A stretch of 64,000 nucleotides of DNA from Hermatobates lingyangjiaoensis (GCA_026182355.1 JAPFBL010000570.1:124001-188000); one strand, 5' to 3'; positions 1-10,445 are shown, counted from the first letter of the stretch. Program-made: numbers and translations. The notes: a model not told the origin generated them from the sequence alone.

Positions 1-231
1 CACCTGTTTATGTGAAATCTTTATATATATATATACTCTAAAAACGGAAAGTCGGTCCAAACAAGTTCATAAAACATAGAATAGTAACACACAGAGAATG
101 AGACACACTAACTAATTCAAATTCTCGGATAGTCCGTCTTCAGGAGAAATGAGAATGGGAGACGAAGCAAACCGAAGACGCAACGGCAGGAGACCGTCTT
201 GGCAACCCAAGACGGTGTCATTGGATTACAT

Positions 232-267
<36 letters not shown>

Positions 268-600
268 TTGAGCAACTGACCGTATTTCACTGTCATTTTC
301 TTCAACAGTGTTTCATGGTTTCTGAATACCTTATGCTTAATGAAATATGCTTAAATGAAGGACTGCTTCCAAATTTTACAAATATATATATTTAAATATC
401 CGTGTCCAATTTATATAAATTGGTGATTTACATATCACTGCTTCGTGTCCAAGTCCTTAATCCAAGAAGAGTAACACATAGAATAAAGAACACACATACT
501 AACTCAACTTTTACAAACTCAATTCGTCCCCAGGAGAAAAGAGAAATAACCCGAGGTTTCTTCCCGTTGCGTATAAAAAAAAAAAAAAAACAGTAACATC
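1..600. repeat. PLE-derived fragments and (TA)n
   Basis: Bases 1-35 match the end of a fold-back family seen at 4955-4985 and 6460-6490 (gtgaaatcttt then TA repeat). Around 128-150 the minus strand carries a degenerate CUGAAGA hammerhead-like core. At 336-395 the plus strand encodes CLNEGLLPNFTN, a Penelope-like N-terminal motif, stopping in a TATATA run. The rest is unassigned AT-rich sequence. Confidence 0.5.
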
Positions 601-940
601 AGAGAATTATCTATAGTATAAAGTAAAATGGTACAAAATAAAATATGGAAACAGAGATGTACATACCCAAGATTGAGTGACTGTGGTACAACTAACTGTT
701 TTGATCTTTGATGTGTACCTGTACCTTCCGGTCAAAACACATAAAAGTTGTGGTACAACTAACTAGAAATAGGATGGTAGCGGGTTAGGGTATGGTGTAT
801 TTCTTTGCAGGGTGAGGGCAGGTACATTTCTAAGTTATTTTTGTTCTCTCTAAAGGTTAGGCACAGTACATTTTTGTTTCCTTATTTTACTTTGTACTAT
901 TTACTTTATACTATAGATAACTCTCTGATATCATTGTATT
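590..940. repeat. fold-back repeat with about 50 bp arms
   Basis: Arms at about 594-645 (gagaattatctatagtat) and 886-938 (atactatagataactctc) are inverted copies. A spacer of about 240 bp contains a second inner inverted segment (gtggtacaactaact appears twice). Nothing coding was seen. Confidence 0.6.
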
Positions 941-1084
941 CTTTTTTTTTTTTTTTTTTAGTTCACGCCTAAAGAAGAACACTACGTGCTTGAAACGAAT
1001 TGTTTAAATCATTAAACCTCTATATGTGGAGACTATTTCATTATCTTTTTTTTTATCCTACAAAAGATTTTTTCAAACTTTTTT

Positions 1085-1745
1085 CGACGCGGAACCCTTT
1101 TTGGTTCCAGTAACTTTCCCGGGAACCCCAGATTCTAATGATTTTATACAATCATAATATAAATATTTTCATACGCCTTTTTAAATCGTATGTATGTTTA
1201 AAAAACAATTAAAAAAGTAATATTACTGCAATGTGTATTTTTCGAATAAAAATTCAAAACTAAAAGAATTTAATTTTCATATTTTTCACAAGTGCATAAC
1301 ACATAAAACAGAATTATTAGCAATTTTTAACAAAGAGTTGGTTTTTGGCTTTATAGTTGAGAGTTTGATTCTCAAGTTAGCCCCAGCATTAAGTCTACTT
1401 CGGTATTTGGTTTCTATGGCAGTTTGAAGGGAAAAACCAGTTTGATATAAGTAGGTAATGGGAAATGGCAGCAATGTGTGAAGTGCTACTTTTGCAATAG
1501 CAGGAAATTCGGGAATCAAATAGTTCCAAAAACTGACTAGTAATTCATCCTAAATAATGAAATTTTGACCAGTTCTACTTATGTGTATAAGTATTATTCG
1601 GTTTCATGATTCACAAGAAATATATAATAAATCTATACCTACAAAAAAAAAATTTTTTTTAGATAAAATGTTTTTACTAAATGTTTTTTACGGAACCCAA
1701 AACAGTCCGTTAAGGAACTCTTGCACTTTGGGAACCTCTGCACTA
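1085..1745 (-). mobile_element. hAT element relic
   Basis: The minus strand begins CAGAGGTTCCCAAA near 1742, typical of a hAT terminal repeat, and gcggaaccc-type terminal sequence recurs near 1088. Between them lies a hAT transposase C-terminal fragment. The boundaries are approximate and no target-site duplication was confirmed. Confidence 0.55.
1337..1545 (-). pseudogene. hAT transposase C-terminal dimerisation domain fragment
   Basis: The minus strand reads FWNYLIPEFPAIAKVAL, then LLPFPITYLYQTGFS and TKYRSRLNAGANLRIKLS. This is the conserved tail of ZBED/hAT transposases, whose usual form is LLPFxTTYLCExGFS...K.R.RL...LR..LS. The catalytic N-terminal parts are absent, so this is a relic and not a functional enzyme. 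A related copy is at 26584-26790. Confidence 0.75.
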
Positions 1746-2109
1746 CAATGAGTAAATACCACACAATAACTGATTGACTAGATCATGATTTCAATTCTTT
1801 ACAAAACATTAGTCTGGAAGAAAAAAAAATTCTATCAAATTTGATATAATAGGCAATAAAGTGGTATCGCATGAAGCCATACTGTTTAAAAATTGCACAG
1901 CTATTGCTAGGTTAAAAACTTTATAAAGGCTTCAAGTAGGCATTAAAACATCAATTTGATTTGTCTTGAGACAAATTTTTTAGAAGATACCCACTCACCA
2001 AAGACACAATAAAAAAAAAACTTTCAAGTGGACTACTCTTGGGGATGTTAAAACATATAAATGTGTTTGAATCACGAAATGGAATTTGTTAATTTTTATG
2101 GATTCAATA

Positions 2110-2498
2110 TACAGGGTGATTGAAAAGTAACTCCCTATTTTAAAATAAATACAATTTATTTTAAATCTCAATTTTGTGTATATATTACTTAATGTATGGT
2201 AATTTAATTTATGTTCTTGTTTTCCTTTCAGATTTATTTAAATCTGAATTTGGAAGAACTTGAAGGGCGAATACGAGAAGTTATGATTTCCATCCCACAA
2301 GAGTTTCTTGCGAAATCAGTTGATGCGATTCCTGGTCGACTTGAGAAGCTGGTGGCAAATAAAGGCGCCCATATCGAATTTTAAATAAAAGCCCATGCAT
2401 TATACTTCCTTCTCATATTCATTAATTGTAGAAATTATATTTTAAAAATAAATTATAGTTTTTTTTAAAATAGGGAGTTACTTTTCAATCACCCTGTA
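2110..2498 (+). mobile_element. Tc1/mariner-superfamily mini-element with transposase tail
   Basis: Inverted termini begin TACAGGGTGATTGAAAAGTA and close with the inverse at 2467-2498, bounded by TA. Inside, plus-strand 2232-2384 encodes LEELEGRIREVMISIPQEFL followed by RLEKLVANKGAHIEF and a stop. That is the C-terminus of an IS630/Tc1/mariner-type DDE transposase. The catalytic region is deleted, leaving a 389 bp element that could only move in trans. Confidence 0.75.
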
Positions 2499-2528
2499 TA
2501 TTGAAATAAATAAATAAATAAAACTGAC

Positions 2529-2732
2529 TTGTCTGGGGGTTCGGGCTCCGATGGATGTCTGGCGAGCTGTTGGTAAATCAAGAGCTTCTTTGCTTTCATA
2601 TCCCGCGCCTTGCTAACGTATCTCGAGGCTTTCTGCTCCAAATCAACGACTACTCGCCTTTGGGCGTTCAGGATGTTGTTCTGAGTCATTATGGTGCGAA
2701 TGATGGCTTCCACTGTCGGCAGCATTGCTCCA
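2529..2732 (-). CDS. NUP214: NUP214 exon 16 (coiled coil), last exon in window
   Basis: The exon is 204 nt, with a TTGTTTAG acceptor and a probable GTCAGT donor, entering and leaving in phase 2. It encodes MLPTVEAIIRTIMTQNNILN, then AQRRVVVDLEQKASRYVSKA. It matches the human [20 protein letters not shown] segment. No further exon could be recognised between 2528 and 1, so the coding sequence continues beyond the window. Confidence 0.87.
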
Positions 2733-2761
2733 CTAAACAATAAATCAGCTTTTTTACACAA

Positions 2762-2812
2762 GGGGCCAGGCTATCTCAGGGGTAACGTACTCGCCTCTAA
2801 ACTGGTATTATA
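2762..2812 (+). repeat. SINE A fragment (tRNA-like head)
   Basis: The segment ggggccaggctatctcagg is the head of the tRNA-derived SINE family found complete at 28117-28440. It is cut off by a (TA)n tract. Confidence 0.55.
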
Positions 2813-2849
2813 TAATATATATATACTTGTATATATAAAAAGACTTCAC

Positions 2850-3022
2850 ATAAACACGTGAAATAACAATCAATGATCAAACCACAATAAGAAAATGGGA
2901 AAACAAGACTAAGATCTTTCAACCGTTTCAGTTGGGTTTTTGAATCTGACGAAAACCGCTTGTTACGGTTGAAAGATCTTAGTCTTGTTTTCCCATTTTC
3001 TTATTATGGTTTGATCATTGAT
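2850..3022. repeat. PLE fold-back with hammerhead-like core (AGAUCU type)
   Basis: Inverted arms carry aagactaagatctttcaac at one end and its inverse at the other. The plus strand has CUGACGA near 2947, stem II ACCG/CGGU, then GAA-AGAUCU-U. Stem III is self-complementary. A long (TA)n tract follows (3022-3115). Confidence 0.7.
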
Positions 3023-3026
3023 ATAT

Positions 3027-3115
<89 letters not shown>

Positions 3116-3159
3116 TCAATGTATAAATGTATATATCAATATATAAATATCAATAAAAT

Positions 3160-3338
3160 TAGTGGAAATGCAAGATGTAAAGACAATGGAACCATTGGAA
3201 ATGTTCTATTCCATTTAGATGTTTGTACAAGAAGATTATTCAGATCCCTTGAGAAATACACAAGGAAACTAATCAACCGTAAATATGGCGTATTATTTAA
3301 TCAAACCTGTATAAATGAAGGACTGCTTCCTAAATATA

Positions 3339-3345
<7 letters not shown>
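3160..3345 (+). pseudogene. Penelope-like element N-terminal ORF fragment
   Basis: The frame encodes LFRSLEKYTRKLINRKYGV, then CINEGLLPKYTN, typical of the N-terminal region of Penelope-like polyproteins ahead of the RT domain. The coding sequence stops abruptly at YTN and becomes a pure (TA)n tract (3343-3390). The same truncation point is seen at about 395 and about 6027. Confidence 0.6.
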
Positions 3346-3391
<46 letters not shown>

Positions 3392-3394
3392 CAG

Positions 3395-3665
3395 TTCAAT
3401 ATTGAGGATAGGTAGCACACAAATCAAAGAAACACACTTACAGACTCAAATTTTCAGGTAATCTGTCTTCAGGAGAAAAGAGAAAGGGGGACCAAGAATG
3501 TTGTAGACGCAACGGATAGTAACCCTACAACGGCTAGTAACGGATACTAGCCGTTGCGTCTACAGCGTGCTCGGTCTGCCTTTCTCTTTTCTCCTGAAGA
3601 CGGATTGCCCGAAAATTTCAGTTTGTAAGTGTGTTTCTTTACTTTGTGTGCTACCATATTCAATT
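3395..3665. repeat. PLE fold-back with hammerhead-like core (AAUU type)
   Basis: The arms are about 3400-3500 and 3570-3665. The plus strand reads CUGAAGA at 3594, a short stem II, then GAA-AAUU-U, with a self-complementary stem III. The centre holds short direct/inverted copies of taacggatactagccgttg. Confidence 0.65.
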
Positions 3666-3794
3666 TTGAACTGTTATTGTGTCCAGTTTGGATCGTTTAT
3701 CTGTTTATTAAGTGAACATATATATGTATGCTCTAACCTGTTTTGGTATTATTTAGTGCTCCTAGCTTATTCAGCCATATCACTGATGTATGCT

Positions 3795-3985
3795 CTAACC
3801 ACAATATGAAATGGGAAAACAAGACTAAGATCTTTCAACCGTTACAAGCAGTCTGGTCAACCGTTTTTGACTCTGGTCAACCCAACCAGTTGGGTTTTTG
3901 ACTCTGACGAAGACCGCTTGTTACGGTTGAAAGATCTTAGTCTCTTGTTTTCCCATTCCATATTGTAGTTTGATCATATATATAT
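3795..3985. repeat. PLE fold-back (AGAUCU type)
   Basis: This is the second copy of the AGAUCU family. The arms share gggaaaacaagactaagatc, with the plus-strand core CUGACGA at about 3904 followed by stem II and GAA-AGAUCU-U. It ends beside (TA)n. Confidence 0.7.
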
Positions 3986-4019
3986 ATATATAATATGAAA
4001 CTAGTAAATAAATGAAACG

Positions 4020-4261
4020 GTCCAGTCGACTTTTAAATAAAAACCAATTAAAAAGAAGATAGCATACAGATAGATACAGGATAACTCACTTCTATATTTC
4101 GACCATCGTCGTCATCAGGAGGCGAAGAGTCCCGCAAGAAGGCAAACCACAGTCGCCGCTCTGCCTTCCTGCAGGACTCTTCGCCTCCTGATGACGACGA
4201 TGGTCGAAATATAGAAGTGAGTTATTCCTGTGTCTATCTGTGTGCTATCTTCTTTTTAATT

Positions 4262-4262
<1 letters not shown>
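4020..4262. repeat. PLE fold-back (AUAU type)
   Basis: The arms meet near 4145. Plus-strand CUGAUGA at 4187, a short stem II, then GAA-AUAU-A. The same family forms the 3' flank of the intact PLE at 39747. It is followed by a (TA)n tract at 4264-4315. Confidence 0.7.
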
Positions 4263-4318
<56 letters not shown>

Positions 4319-4338
4319 TAATAAACGGTGCTACTCAC

Positions 4339-4488
4339 ACGTTGTCCTTTTTCGCCTGCTTCAAACTCTCAATCTGAATGAATGTTTGCTTTATTCTCGA
4401 CTGAAGGAAGTTAACGCCACTATGTATGTTTTTAATCCGCTGCTTCGTATATGGATCCAAGTCTTCGGAAGCCCTGATTTCAGCCAGG
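4339..4488 (-). CDS. NUP214: NUP214 exon 15 (coiled coil)
   Basis: The exon is 150 nt, with a TTTTTTAG acceptor (a second CAG lies a few codons inside) and a GTGAGT donor, leaving in phase 2. It contains SEDLDPYTKQRIKNIHSGV and FLQSRIKQTFIQIESLKQAKK. It aligns with human [20 protein letters not shown] and the helix that follows. It lies only 20-50 bp from a long (TA)n tract and a PLE fold-back repeat. Confidence 0.85.
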
Positions 4489-4720
4489 CTAAAAAATAAA
4501 AAACACCGATGACAAATCTCAAAATATTTGAAAGAAAAACAAAACAAACAATATATACAAATATATAGAAAGAACTGACACACCCTCATGTCTATATTTT
4601 GACCCTCAATGTCATCAGAGATAGATTGGCCTGGCTGTTTGACAGTAATCCAGGGAAACAGAGTATGTTATTTGACTTGTACTGTGTATAGTTTCTATTT
4701 TTTTCTTTTGTACATATATG

Positions 4721-4754
<34 letters not shown>

Positions 4755-4757
<3 letters not shown>

Positions 4758-4990
4758 CAAACCACAATAAGAAAATGGGAAAGCAAGACTAAGATCTTTC
4801 AACCGTAACAAGCGGTCTTCGTTAGAGTCAAAAACCCAACTGAGTTTTAGTTGAGTTTTTGACTCTGACGAAGACCGCTTGTTACGGTTGAAAGATCTTA
4901 GTCTTGCTTTCCCATTTTCTTATTGTGGTTTGATCATTGATTGTTATTTCACGTGTTTATGTGAAATCTTTTTATATATATATATATACA
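4755..4990. repeat. PLE fold-back (AGAUCU type)
   Basis: This is the third AGAUCU family copy, with arms at about 4755-4840 and 4850-4945 and plus-strand core CUGACGA at about 4867. It is bounded on both sides by (TA)n tracts (4721-4754 and 4974-4988). Confidence 0.7.
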
Positions 4991-5395
4991 AAACTAAAGT
5001 TTGTCGGGCCTAGGTCAGTTCTTCAGGTTCAAATTAAACTCTCATTGCCAACATTTCGTTTTTTATTTAAAACCTTTTTCATAGGCAGAAGTATAATTGT
5101 TGAAACAGAAAAACTAAGTATTACATTACAAATTATTTTACAAAGAAAAATAGTCTGTGGATTTCAACAACTGCATCTGAATGAACACATGACACTGAAC
5201 TGTTCTGAAAATCTCAGTGTCATGTGTTCATTCAAACTACAGTTGTTGAAATCCACAGACTAATTTTTCTTTGTAATGTAATACTTAGTTTTTCTGTTTC
5301 AAAATTTATAGATCTGCCTATGAAAAAGGTTTTAAATAAAAACCGAAACGTTGACAATGAGAGTTTAATTTGAATCTGAAGAACTCACCAATTCC
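4990..5395. repeat. PLE fold-back (CUAUGAA variant)
   Basis: The inverted arms run about 4998-5190 and 5200-5390. Both strands carry CUAUGAA, then GGUUUU/AAAACC capable of pairing, then GAA-ACGU. Related copies at 40000-40460 and 57650-57730 differ in stem II. It sits close to NUP214 exon 15. Confidence 0.6.
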
Positions 5396-5399
5396 CGAT

Positions 5400-6019
5400 A
5401 AACTTTAGTTTTGTTTCTATTCCACGGTCGATACTTTTATATATATATATATATATACAATTAAATTTCTTGCCGATTTCTCTATGGATGATTTTTCGAT
5501 TTAGCGTCTCAAGTTTTCTGATGTCACACTTCCATTCATTTGGTACTAAGTGTAATAAATCACCAAAAGATTTCCTTGTAAATTCCATGCAATATTTAGT
5601 TATCATACATTTAAAAATTTAAATCCTACGTTTCAGTCATCACTGACCATCATCAGGGTGTAACGAAAGATAAAATAATTGAACAAAAGTTACTAACGAA
5701 AATAAAAATTATATTATAGTAAGTAGGATATAATTTTTATTTTCGTTAGTAACTTTTGTTCAATTATTTTATCTTTCGTTACACCCTGATGATGGTCAGT
5801 GATGACTGAAACGTAGGATTTAAATTTTTAAATGTATGATAACTAAATATTACATGGAATTTACAAGGAAATCTTTTGGTGATTTATTACACTTAGTACC
5901 AAATGAATGGAAGTGTGACATCAGAAAACTTGAGACGCTAAATCGAAAAATCATCCATAGAGAAATCGGCAAGAAATTTAATTGTGTATGTATTAATGAA
6001 GGTATGCTACCTAATTACA

Positions 6020-6052
<33 letters not shown>
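5400..6052. repeat. PLE fold-back carrying two head-to-head ORF starts (ACGU type)
   Basis: Two inverted copies each contain a hammerhead-like core and an N-terminal PLE ORF. On the plus strand, CUGAUGA is at 5786, a paired stem II follows and then GAA-ACGU-A. The ORF (5836-6027) encodes KSFGDLLHLVPNEWKCDIRK and then CINEGMLPNYTN before turning into (TA)n at 6028. The minus copy (5606-5460) encodes the same N-terminus and stops earlier, also at (TA)n. Confidence 0.7.
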
Positions 6053-6054
<2 letters not shown>

Positions 6055-6295
6055 AATGAATATATACAATGAGGCGTAGGCCACGGTCACTGAGATACGC
6101 TACGACCCTGTGAGCTGTGATTCCTCTAGTCACTGCTCTACAGGGTCGTGATTAGTCATGATTAGTAGTACTCTAATAATCACGACAAAATTTCGATACA
6201 GACTTCACGACCGAACTACACATTTTGAGGCCTTCTGAGCCCCTAAATAAGTTTCGCGTATTCGTCTTCTGTGTCTACTTGCTTCTCGCTCAGTC
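6053..6295. other. unassigned intronic sequence
   Basis: This segment contains a short inverted pair (acgaccctgtgagc versus ctacagggtcgt) and no convincing coding sequence. It is the least AT-rich piece between NUP214 exons 14 and 15, but no exon with suitable splice sites was found. Confidence 0.3.
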
Positions 6296-6495
6296 AGTGT
6301 TATTAGAGATCTTTCAACTGTAACAAGTGGTCTTGGTCAGAGTCAAAAACCCAACTGATGGGTTTTTGACTCTGACCAAGACCACTTGTTACGGTTGAAA
6401 GATCTTAGTCTTGTTTTCCCATTTGATATTGTGGTTTCATCATTGATTGTTATTTCACGTGTTTATGTGAAATCTTTATATATATATATACTTTA
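6296..6495. repeat. PLE fold-back (AGAUCU type, decayed core)
   Basis: The arms meet near 6357. The plus strand has CUGACCA, a mutated core, followed by stem II and GAA-AGAUCU-U. It ends in gtgaaatcttt and (TA)n. Confidence 0.6.
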
Positions 6496-6920
6496 AATTA
6501 CACAAAGCACGACACAGAAAAGAGAATACAAAGAAAACTTACAGAATTCAATATTTCGAACTGTTGTTCGTCATCAGGAGAGTAGACTAGTAGAGAGGAC
6601 GAAGTGAGAGAGATCTCCCCACGTCGAAGAACGGAGCGCGAATGAAGAAATAAAGAGTCAACCGAAGAGAGCAGCACTAGCGTAAAAAAGGAGCTAGGCA
6701 CTAAACGTCGGAGAACGGAGAAAGCAAAAACAATAGATAAAATTATAAAATTAAAAATTATAAATTAAAAATTAAAAAAAGGAAATAATAAAAAAATAAA
6801 TAAATAAATAAAATAAAAAATATATATAATAAAAAAAGGAAAAAAAATAATAAAATAAAAAAATATATATATATGAATATGAAAATATAAGTTAAAAATA
6901 AAAGGAAAAACAAATAAAAG
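6480..6920 (-). mobile_element. 3' flank of Penelope-like element with hammerhead-like core
   Basis: Downstream of the minus-strand PLE gene lies an A/T-rich stretch, then (minus strand) CUGAUGA near 6580, stem II GAAC/GUUC and GAA-AUAU-U. A plus-strand copy of this end is at 42345-42490. In PLEs the ribozyme lies in the pseudo-LTR. Confidence 0.65.
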
Positions 6921-8360
6921 TTAACGCTTCTGATTTAAACCGGGATCTGATCGGGCCCCCAATAACCATATGTGGGCCTCCTCAGACGCTCTTAATGTCA
7001 AACTACGGTCATCAGTGGTCACTAGCTTAATGATTTGAACAGAAAAGCAGTCATTAAAAGAAAGGTTATGGCTGTTGGCATGGATAGCTACAGGAAGCTG
7101 TTTGCGCTGACCGACCGAAGCTCTATGGTTGTTCAAACGCTCATTGAGCTTGGTAGAAGTCATACCAATGTAGAATGCTCCACATTGTCTACAGTTCAGT
7201 CGGTAGACGCAATTCCTGGATGAGCAGGAGGTGTTAGGTGGGACGCGGAAAGAGTTGGTTGGTGAGGAGAAGAAAGGTGAAGGGTTAACTAAAGGACAGG
7301 TAAGGCAGAGGCGACGGCCGCATTTCTCCATACCAGCACGCACCACCCCAATCCCAGGAGTTTCAAGGGATCTGTGGGAAAACAGGTTTCCTAAATTGGG
7401 ACGCTTTCTGAAGGACAGGCGAGGGGGTTTTCGGAAGACGGAGGAGGTGGAGGGGGAAGAGGACAGGAGAGGAAAAATGTCCTTGATGATATTCCCGATC
7501 CTATGGACCCCAGGAAAGAAAGTAGTTACGAGGAAGGGAGAACTGTTGGGTTCAGCGGCAGTCCTAGGAAGATATTGATTGGTGGCAGGTATTAAGCGTT
7601 TATCAACAAACCTGGGAGAGTAGCCCCGCTGGACGAATTTCTCCCTAAGTTTGTCGATATGACACTGTCGTTGATAGAGGTCACTGCAAATACGGTGTAT
7701 GCGGATGGAGAGGGAACGAGGTAGGGACTTTTTTGTGTGGGATGGGTGACAACTATTGAAGTGTAGATATTGTTGGGCATTGGTAGGTTTTGTGTGTATG
7801 GAGGTGGTGAAAGTTCTGCCACTTAGGGACACTACTACATCTAGGAAGGTTAAGGAGGTATAGGAGAAGGAGTGGGTGAAATTGAGTGATGAACAGGAAG
7901 TTTTGAAGGCTTCAATAAAAGTTTCCAGAGAATCTTTGCCATGAGGCCATACGAAAAATATATCATCAATGAACCGGGTGTAGGCAAGGGGTTGGAGGGC
8001 ATGAGACGAGAGGAAATCCTGTTCAAGTTTGGCCATGTAAAGGTTGGCAAAGGAAGGGGCCATTCTGGTACCCATAGCAGTTCCTCTGGTCTGAAGATAT
8101 AGATGGTCCTCAAAACTGAAGACATTGTGCTGCAGGACAAAGGAACTTAGCTGAAGGACAAAAGCGGTGGAGGGTATGTGGGGTAAGGGTCTATTGTCTA
8201 GGAACCACTGTAGGGCCGCCAAACCCTCGCCATGGTCAATAACCGTGTACAGGGATGTGACGTCCATAGTGGCTAGAAGGAGAGGATGTTCCAGGGATTC
8301 CGGTAGGGAGATGTTATTGAGTATTTGGAGGAAGTTTATATATATATATATATAGTTCAA
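6921..8360 (-). pseudogene. Penelope-like element RT + GIY-YIG gene, 5'-truncated
   Basis: The open frame is 479 codons. RT motifs are visible in order: MDVTSLYT (motif A), QTRGTAMGTRMAPSFANLYM (motif B) and RFIDDIFFVW (motif C, the catalytic DD pair), then FLDVVV. A Cys-rich CGRRLCLTC linker follows at about residue 350, then a GIY-YIG endonuclease with VYRLNCRQCGAFYIGMTS and NNHRASVG at about residues 387-430. The protein would be a retroelement polyprotein with cDNA-priming nuclease activity. The N-terminal part is missing: the frame runs into a (TA)n tract at 8338-8355, which supplies the nominal start. It lies in the NUP214 intron between exons 14 and 15, in the same orientation as the gene. 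Confidence 0.88.
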
Positions 8361-8505
8361 TGTATATAAAGAAACATAGAGAAATTAAAAACACACACTT
8401 TACCCTCTCTTATCTCTCCTGAAGACGGTTCAACCGAAAATTAGAGACTGTAAGTGTGTGTTTTTAATTTCTCTATGTTTTTTTATGTACATTGAACTGT
8501 ATTTG
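8350..8505. repeat. PLE fold-back (AAUU type)
   Basis: Inverted arms share aacatagagaaattaaaaac. The plus-strand core is CUGAAGA at 8419, stem II GGUU/AACC, then GAA-AAUU-A. It is flanked by (TA)n on the left and, after a short gap, at 8540-8570. Confidence 0.65.
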
Positions 8506-8537
8506 TCCATTTCGAATGGTATTTTCATCAAAAAAGC

Positions 8538-8576
<39 letters not shown>

Positions 8577-8703
8577 AAGATATAACTGACTTCAAGAGAA
8601 GGAAGTAAGTATGTTTATGATTTGTGCAGGGTTTGCACATGTCTGCCTTCTAAGGCTCTGATGTTTGGGCTAGACTAGAGAAGTCTCAAAGACTGACTGA
8701 CAC

Positions 8704-8889
8704 TGGACTGTTGAGAACAGCGATTCTGCCTTGAATACGCTCCATCCATGAGTACAGCTCCAACATCAACGAGTTCACCTCTTTCATCTCTCGATCCTCA
8801 ATCTTCAACGATTTAAGTGCCTCGTCCACGGACTCTGTTAGCGATTCAGTGCCCAGCTTCAGCTCTCCTGTTACCTTTTCCTCTGGCAT
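8704..8889 (-). CDS. NUP214: NUP214 exon 14 (coiled coil); 3' boundary uncertain
   Basis: The exon follows a CAAAACAG acceptor in phase 0. It encodes MPEEKVTGELKLGTESLTES followed by VNSLMLELYSWMERIQGRI, which is leucine-rich and heptad-like. It corresponds to the human [20 protein letters not shown] segment. Two donors are possible: GTGTCA after 8704 or GTCAGT after 8698, both phase 0. Exon 15 needs phase 2 input, so an exon of length 3n+2 is probably missing between them. Confidence 0.8.
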
Positions 8890-9037
8890 CTGTTTTGAAC
8901 AATATCAAATAAATTAGTATACTCCATCATTACTTGCTAAAGGTTCTAAACAAACTAAACGACACTGGATATTACTATTTGATATTCTTAAAAAAAAAAA
9001 TCAGAAATGACTTTCAAGTAGCATTACTTTGGGCATA

Positions 9038-9425
9038 AAAGTATTGAATACATGCATATTAAGCATACATGACAGCTTAGAAAACAAAATGGGCTTACTA
9101 CAGACAGGACAGAGACTCAATATAACTGAACAGATAGAAATATATAAACACAAAAATGCGGGTAAATTAAAAAATGAACAAATAAACCACCAAACTGATA
9201 TTTTATATAAACCATTAATAAAAATAAAAAGACGACTGGACAGACAGTATGACGAAGTTAGAAAATATAAAAAAATTAAACTAGATAATAGCTAAAAACT
9301 AAAAATCAAAGTAATAATATCAGGATAGCAGTGGACTTGACAGAAAACCAACCCCCTTTATAACAGCTCAGTAGGTTAGTTAGTTAGTTGCGATTGAAGA
9401 TGGATAACGTCCGAAAGCGCTCCAA
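9038..9425 (+). mobile_element. Penelope-like 3' end: ORF tail plus hammerhead-like core
   Basis: Plus-strand 9038-9292 encodes ENKMGLLQTGQRLNITEQIE, then IYKHKNAGK, resembling the extreme C-terminus of Penelope-like proteins. About 100 bp downstream, 9394-9425 reads UUGAAGA, stem II GGA/UCC, then GAA-AGCGCU-C. The order (ORF end, then ribozyme) is that expected of a PLE 3' end. The protein match is short. Confidence 0.45.
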
Positions 9426-9543
9426 CGACTACAAGATCATCTTACAAGGTATGACGGTTTGCCATATTAATAATATAAATAAAAGCATTGCCCTTTAAAA
9501 GACGGGAAGCGAAGTCAATACTAAGTGCACATGGATACAATAC

Positions 9544-9683
9544 CTCTGGAGTCATGGCCTCTATACACTGCTTCTCTACCAGGAATTCATTGTAAAAAGT
9601 CAACAGTTCTTCACATACGGCTCGGATATACGTAGACTTGTCTATCTTCACTTTAGGTTTGGCTTCTTCAACAGGTTTTTCTT
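9544..9683 (-). CDS. NUP214: NUP214 exon 13 (start of coiled-coil region)
   Basis: The exon is 140 nt, with an ATTGCAG acceptor and a GTATTG donor, entering in phase 1 and leaving in phase 0. It reads EEKPVEEAKPKVKIDKSTYI, then RAVCEELLTFYNEFLVEKQ. This is an amphipathic helix resembling the start of the NUP214 coiled coil, where human has IAHFQKELEELKARTS. It marks the switch from linker to helical region. Confidence 0.88.
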
Positions 9684-9774
9684 CTGCAATAAACAAACAA
9701 TTAAACGAAATACAATTTAACTTATTAATTGTGAAATCCGCAGTTGAGTGAAGTATTTACTCATACTGGGGTAA

Positions 9775-9966
9775 ATAGATAAATCAAAGCCTACAATATA
9801 AAAAAAGAAGTTTTTTTTTATTCTACTGTGAGTGAACGTTCACACTCTGCTGGGTCATTCACTTCTTTTTTTGGAAGTTTACCTGACGATGAACACAAAG
9901 TGTTCGAAACGCGTAGAATAAAGGAGCTCCTATTTTGTTGTATTTGGAGACTTTGATTTATCCATT
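9775..9966 (+). repeat. PLE terminal fragment with hammerhead-like core (ACGCGU type)
   Basis: Plus-strand CUGACGA at 9893, stem II GAACAC/GUGUUC, then GAA-ACGCGU-A. The flanks resemble the fold-backs at 21195 and 26035. The second arm is much degraded here (9740-9830). Confidence 0.65.
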
Positions 9967-10214
9967 TACCCCCAATATGAAATAAAATTTATTTTTATTG
10001 ACAATACGTTCATATTTCAAAAAATTGTATCTTGACTTATAGACCTTATAGGAATATGGAGGTCATTATATATTTCTATAGCTATTCTATTTCTATTTCT
10101 ATAGCTATCCTGATTGCGGACACAAGTCCTGGGGATCTCTCAAGTTTTGCTCAAAAGTCACTGTTTTCCAAAGTGATTGTAATATTCTAACGTAGTGCAA
10201 TCAGTTATTATGTG

Positions 10215-10445
10215 GTATTTAGTACTCATTATAGGGTAAAAAGCTAATAAATTGGTCTCCACATATAAAAATTTAATCGTATAAACAACGCGTTTCGAAC
10301 ACGCAGTGTTCTTCCTCAGGCATTAAGTTTAACATTGTATTTTTTTAATTAATGCCTGAGGAAGAACACTACGTGTTCGAAACGCGTTGTTTATACGATT
10401 AAATTTTTATATGTGAAGACCATTTCATTAGCTTTTTACCCTACA
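10215..10445. repeat. PLE fold-back (ACGCGU type)
   Basis: The arms are about 10225-10322 and 10352-10440. Both strands carry CUGAGGA with stem II GAACAC/GUGUUC (or a close variant) and GAA-ACGCGU-U. Confidence 0.7.

Noticed and set aside
7035..7578. Plus-strand ORFs across the PLE gene
   Set aside because: They are antisense shadows of the minus-strand RT/GIY-YIG gene, whose motifs are unambiguous.
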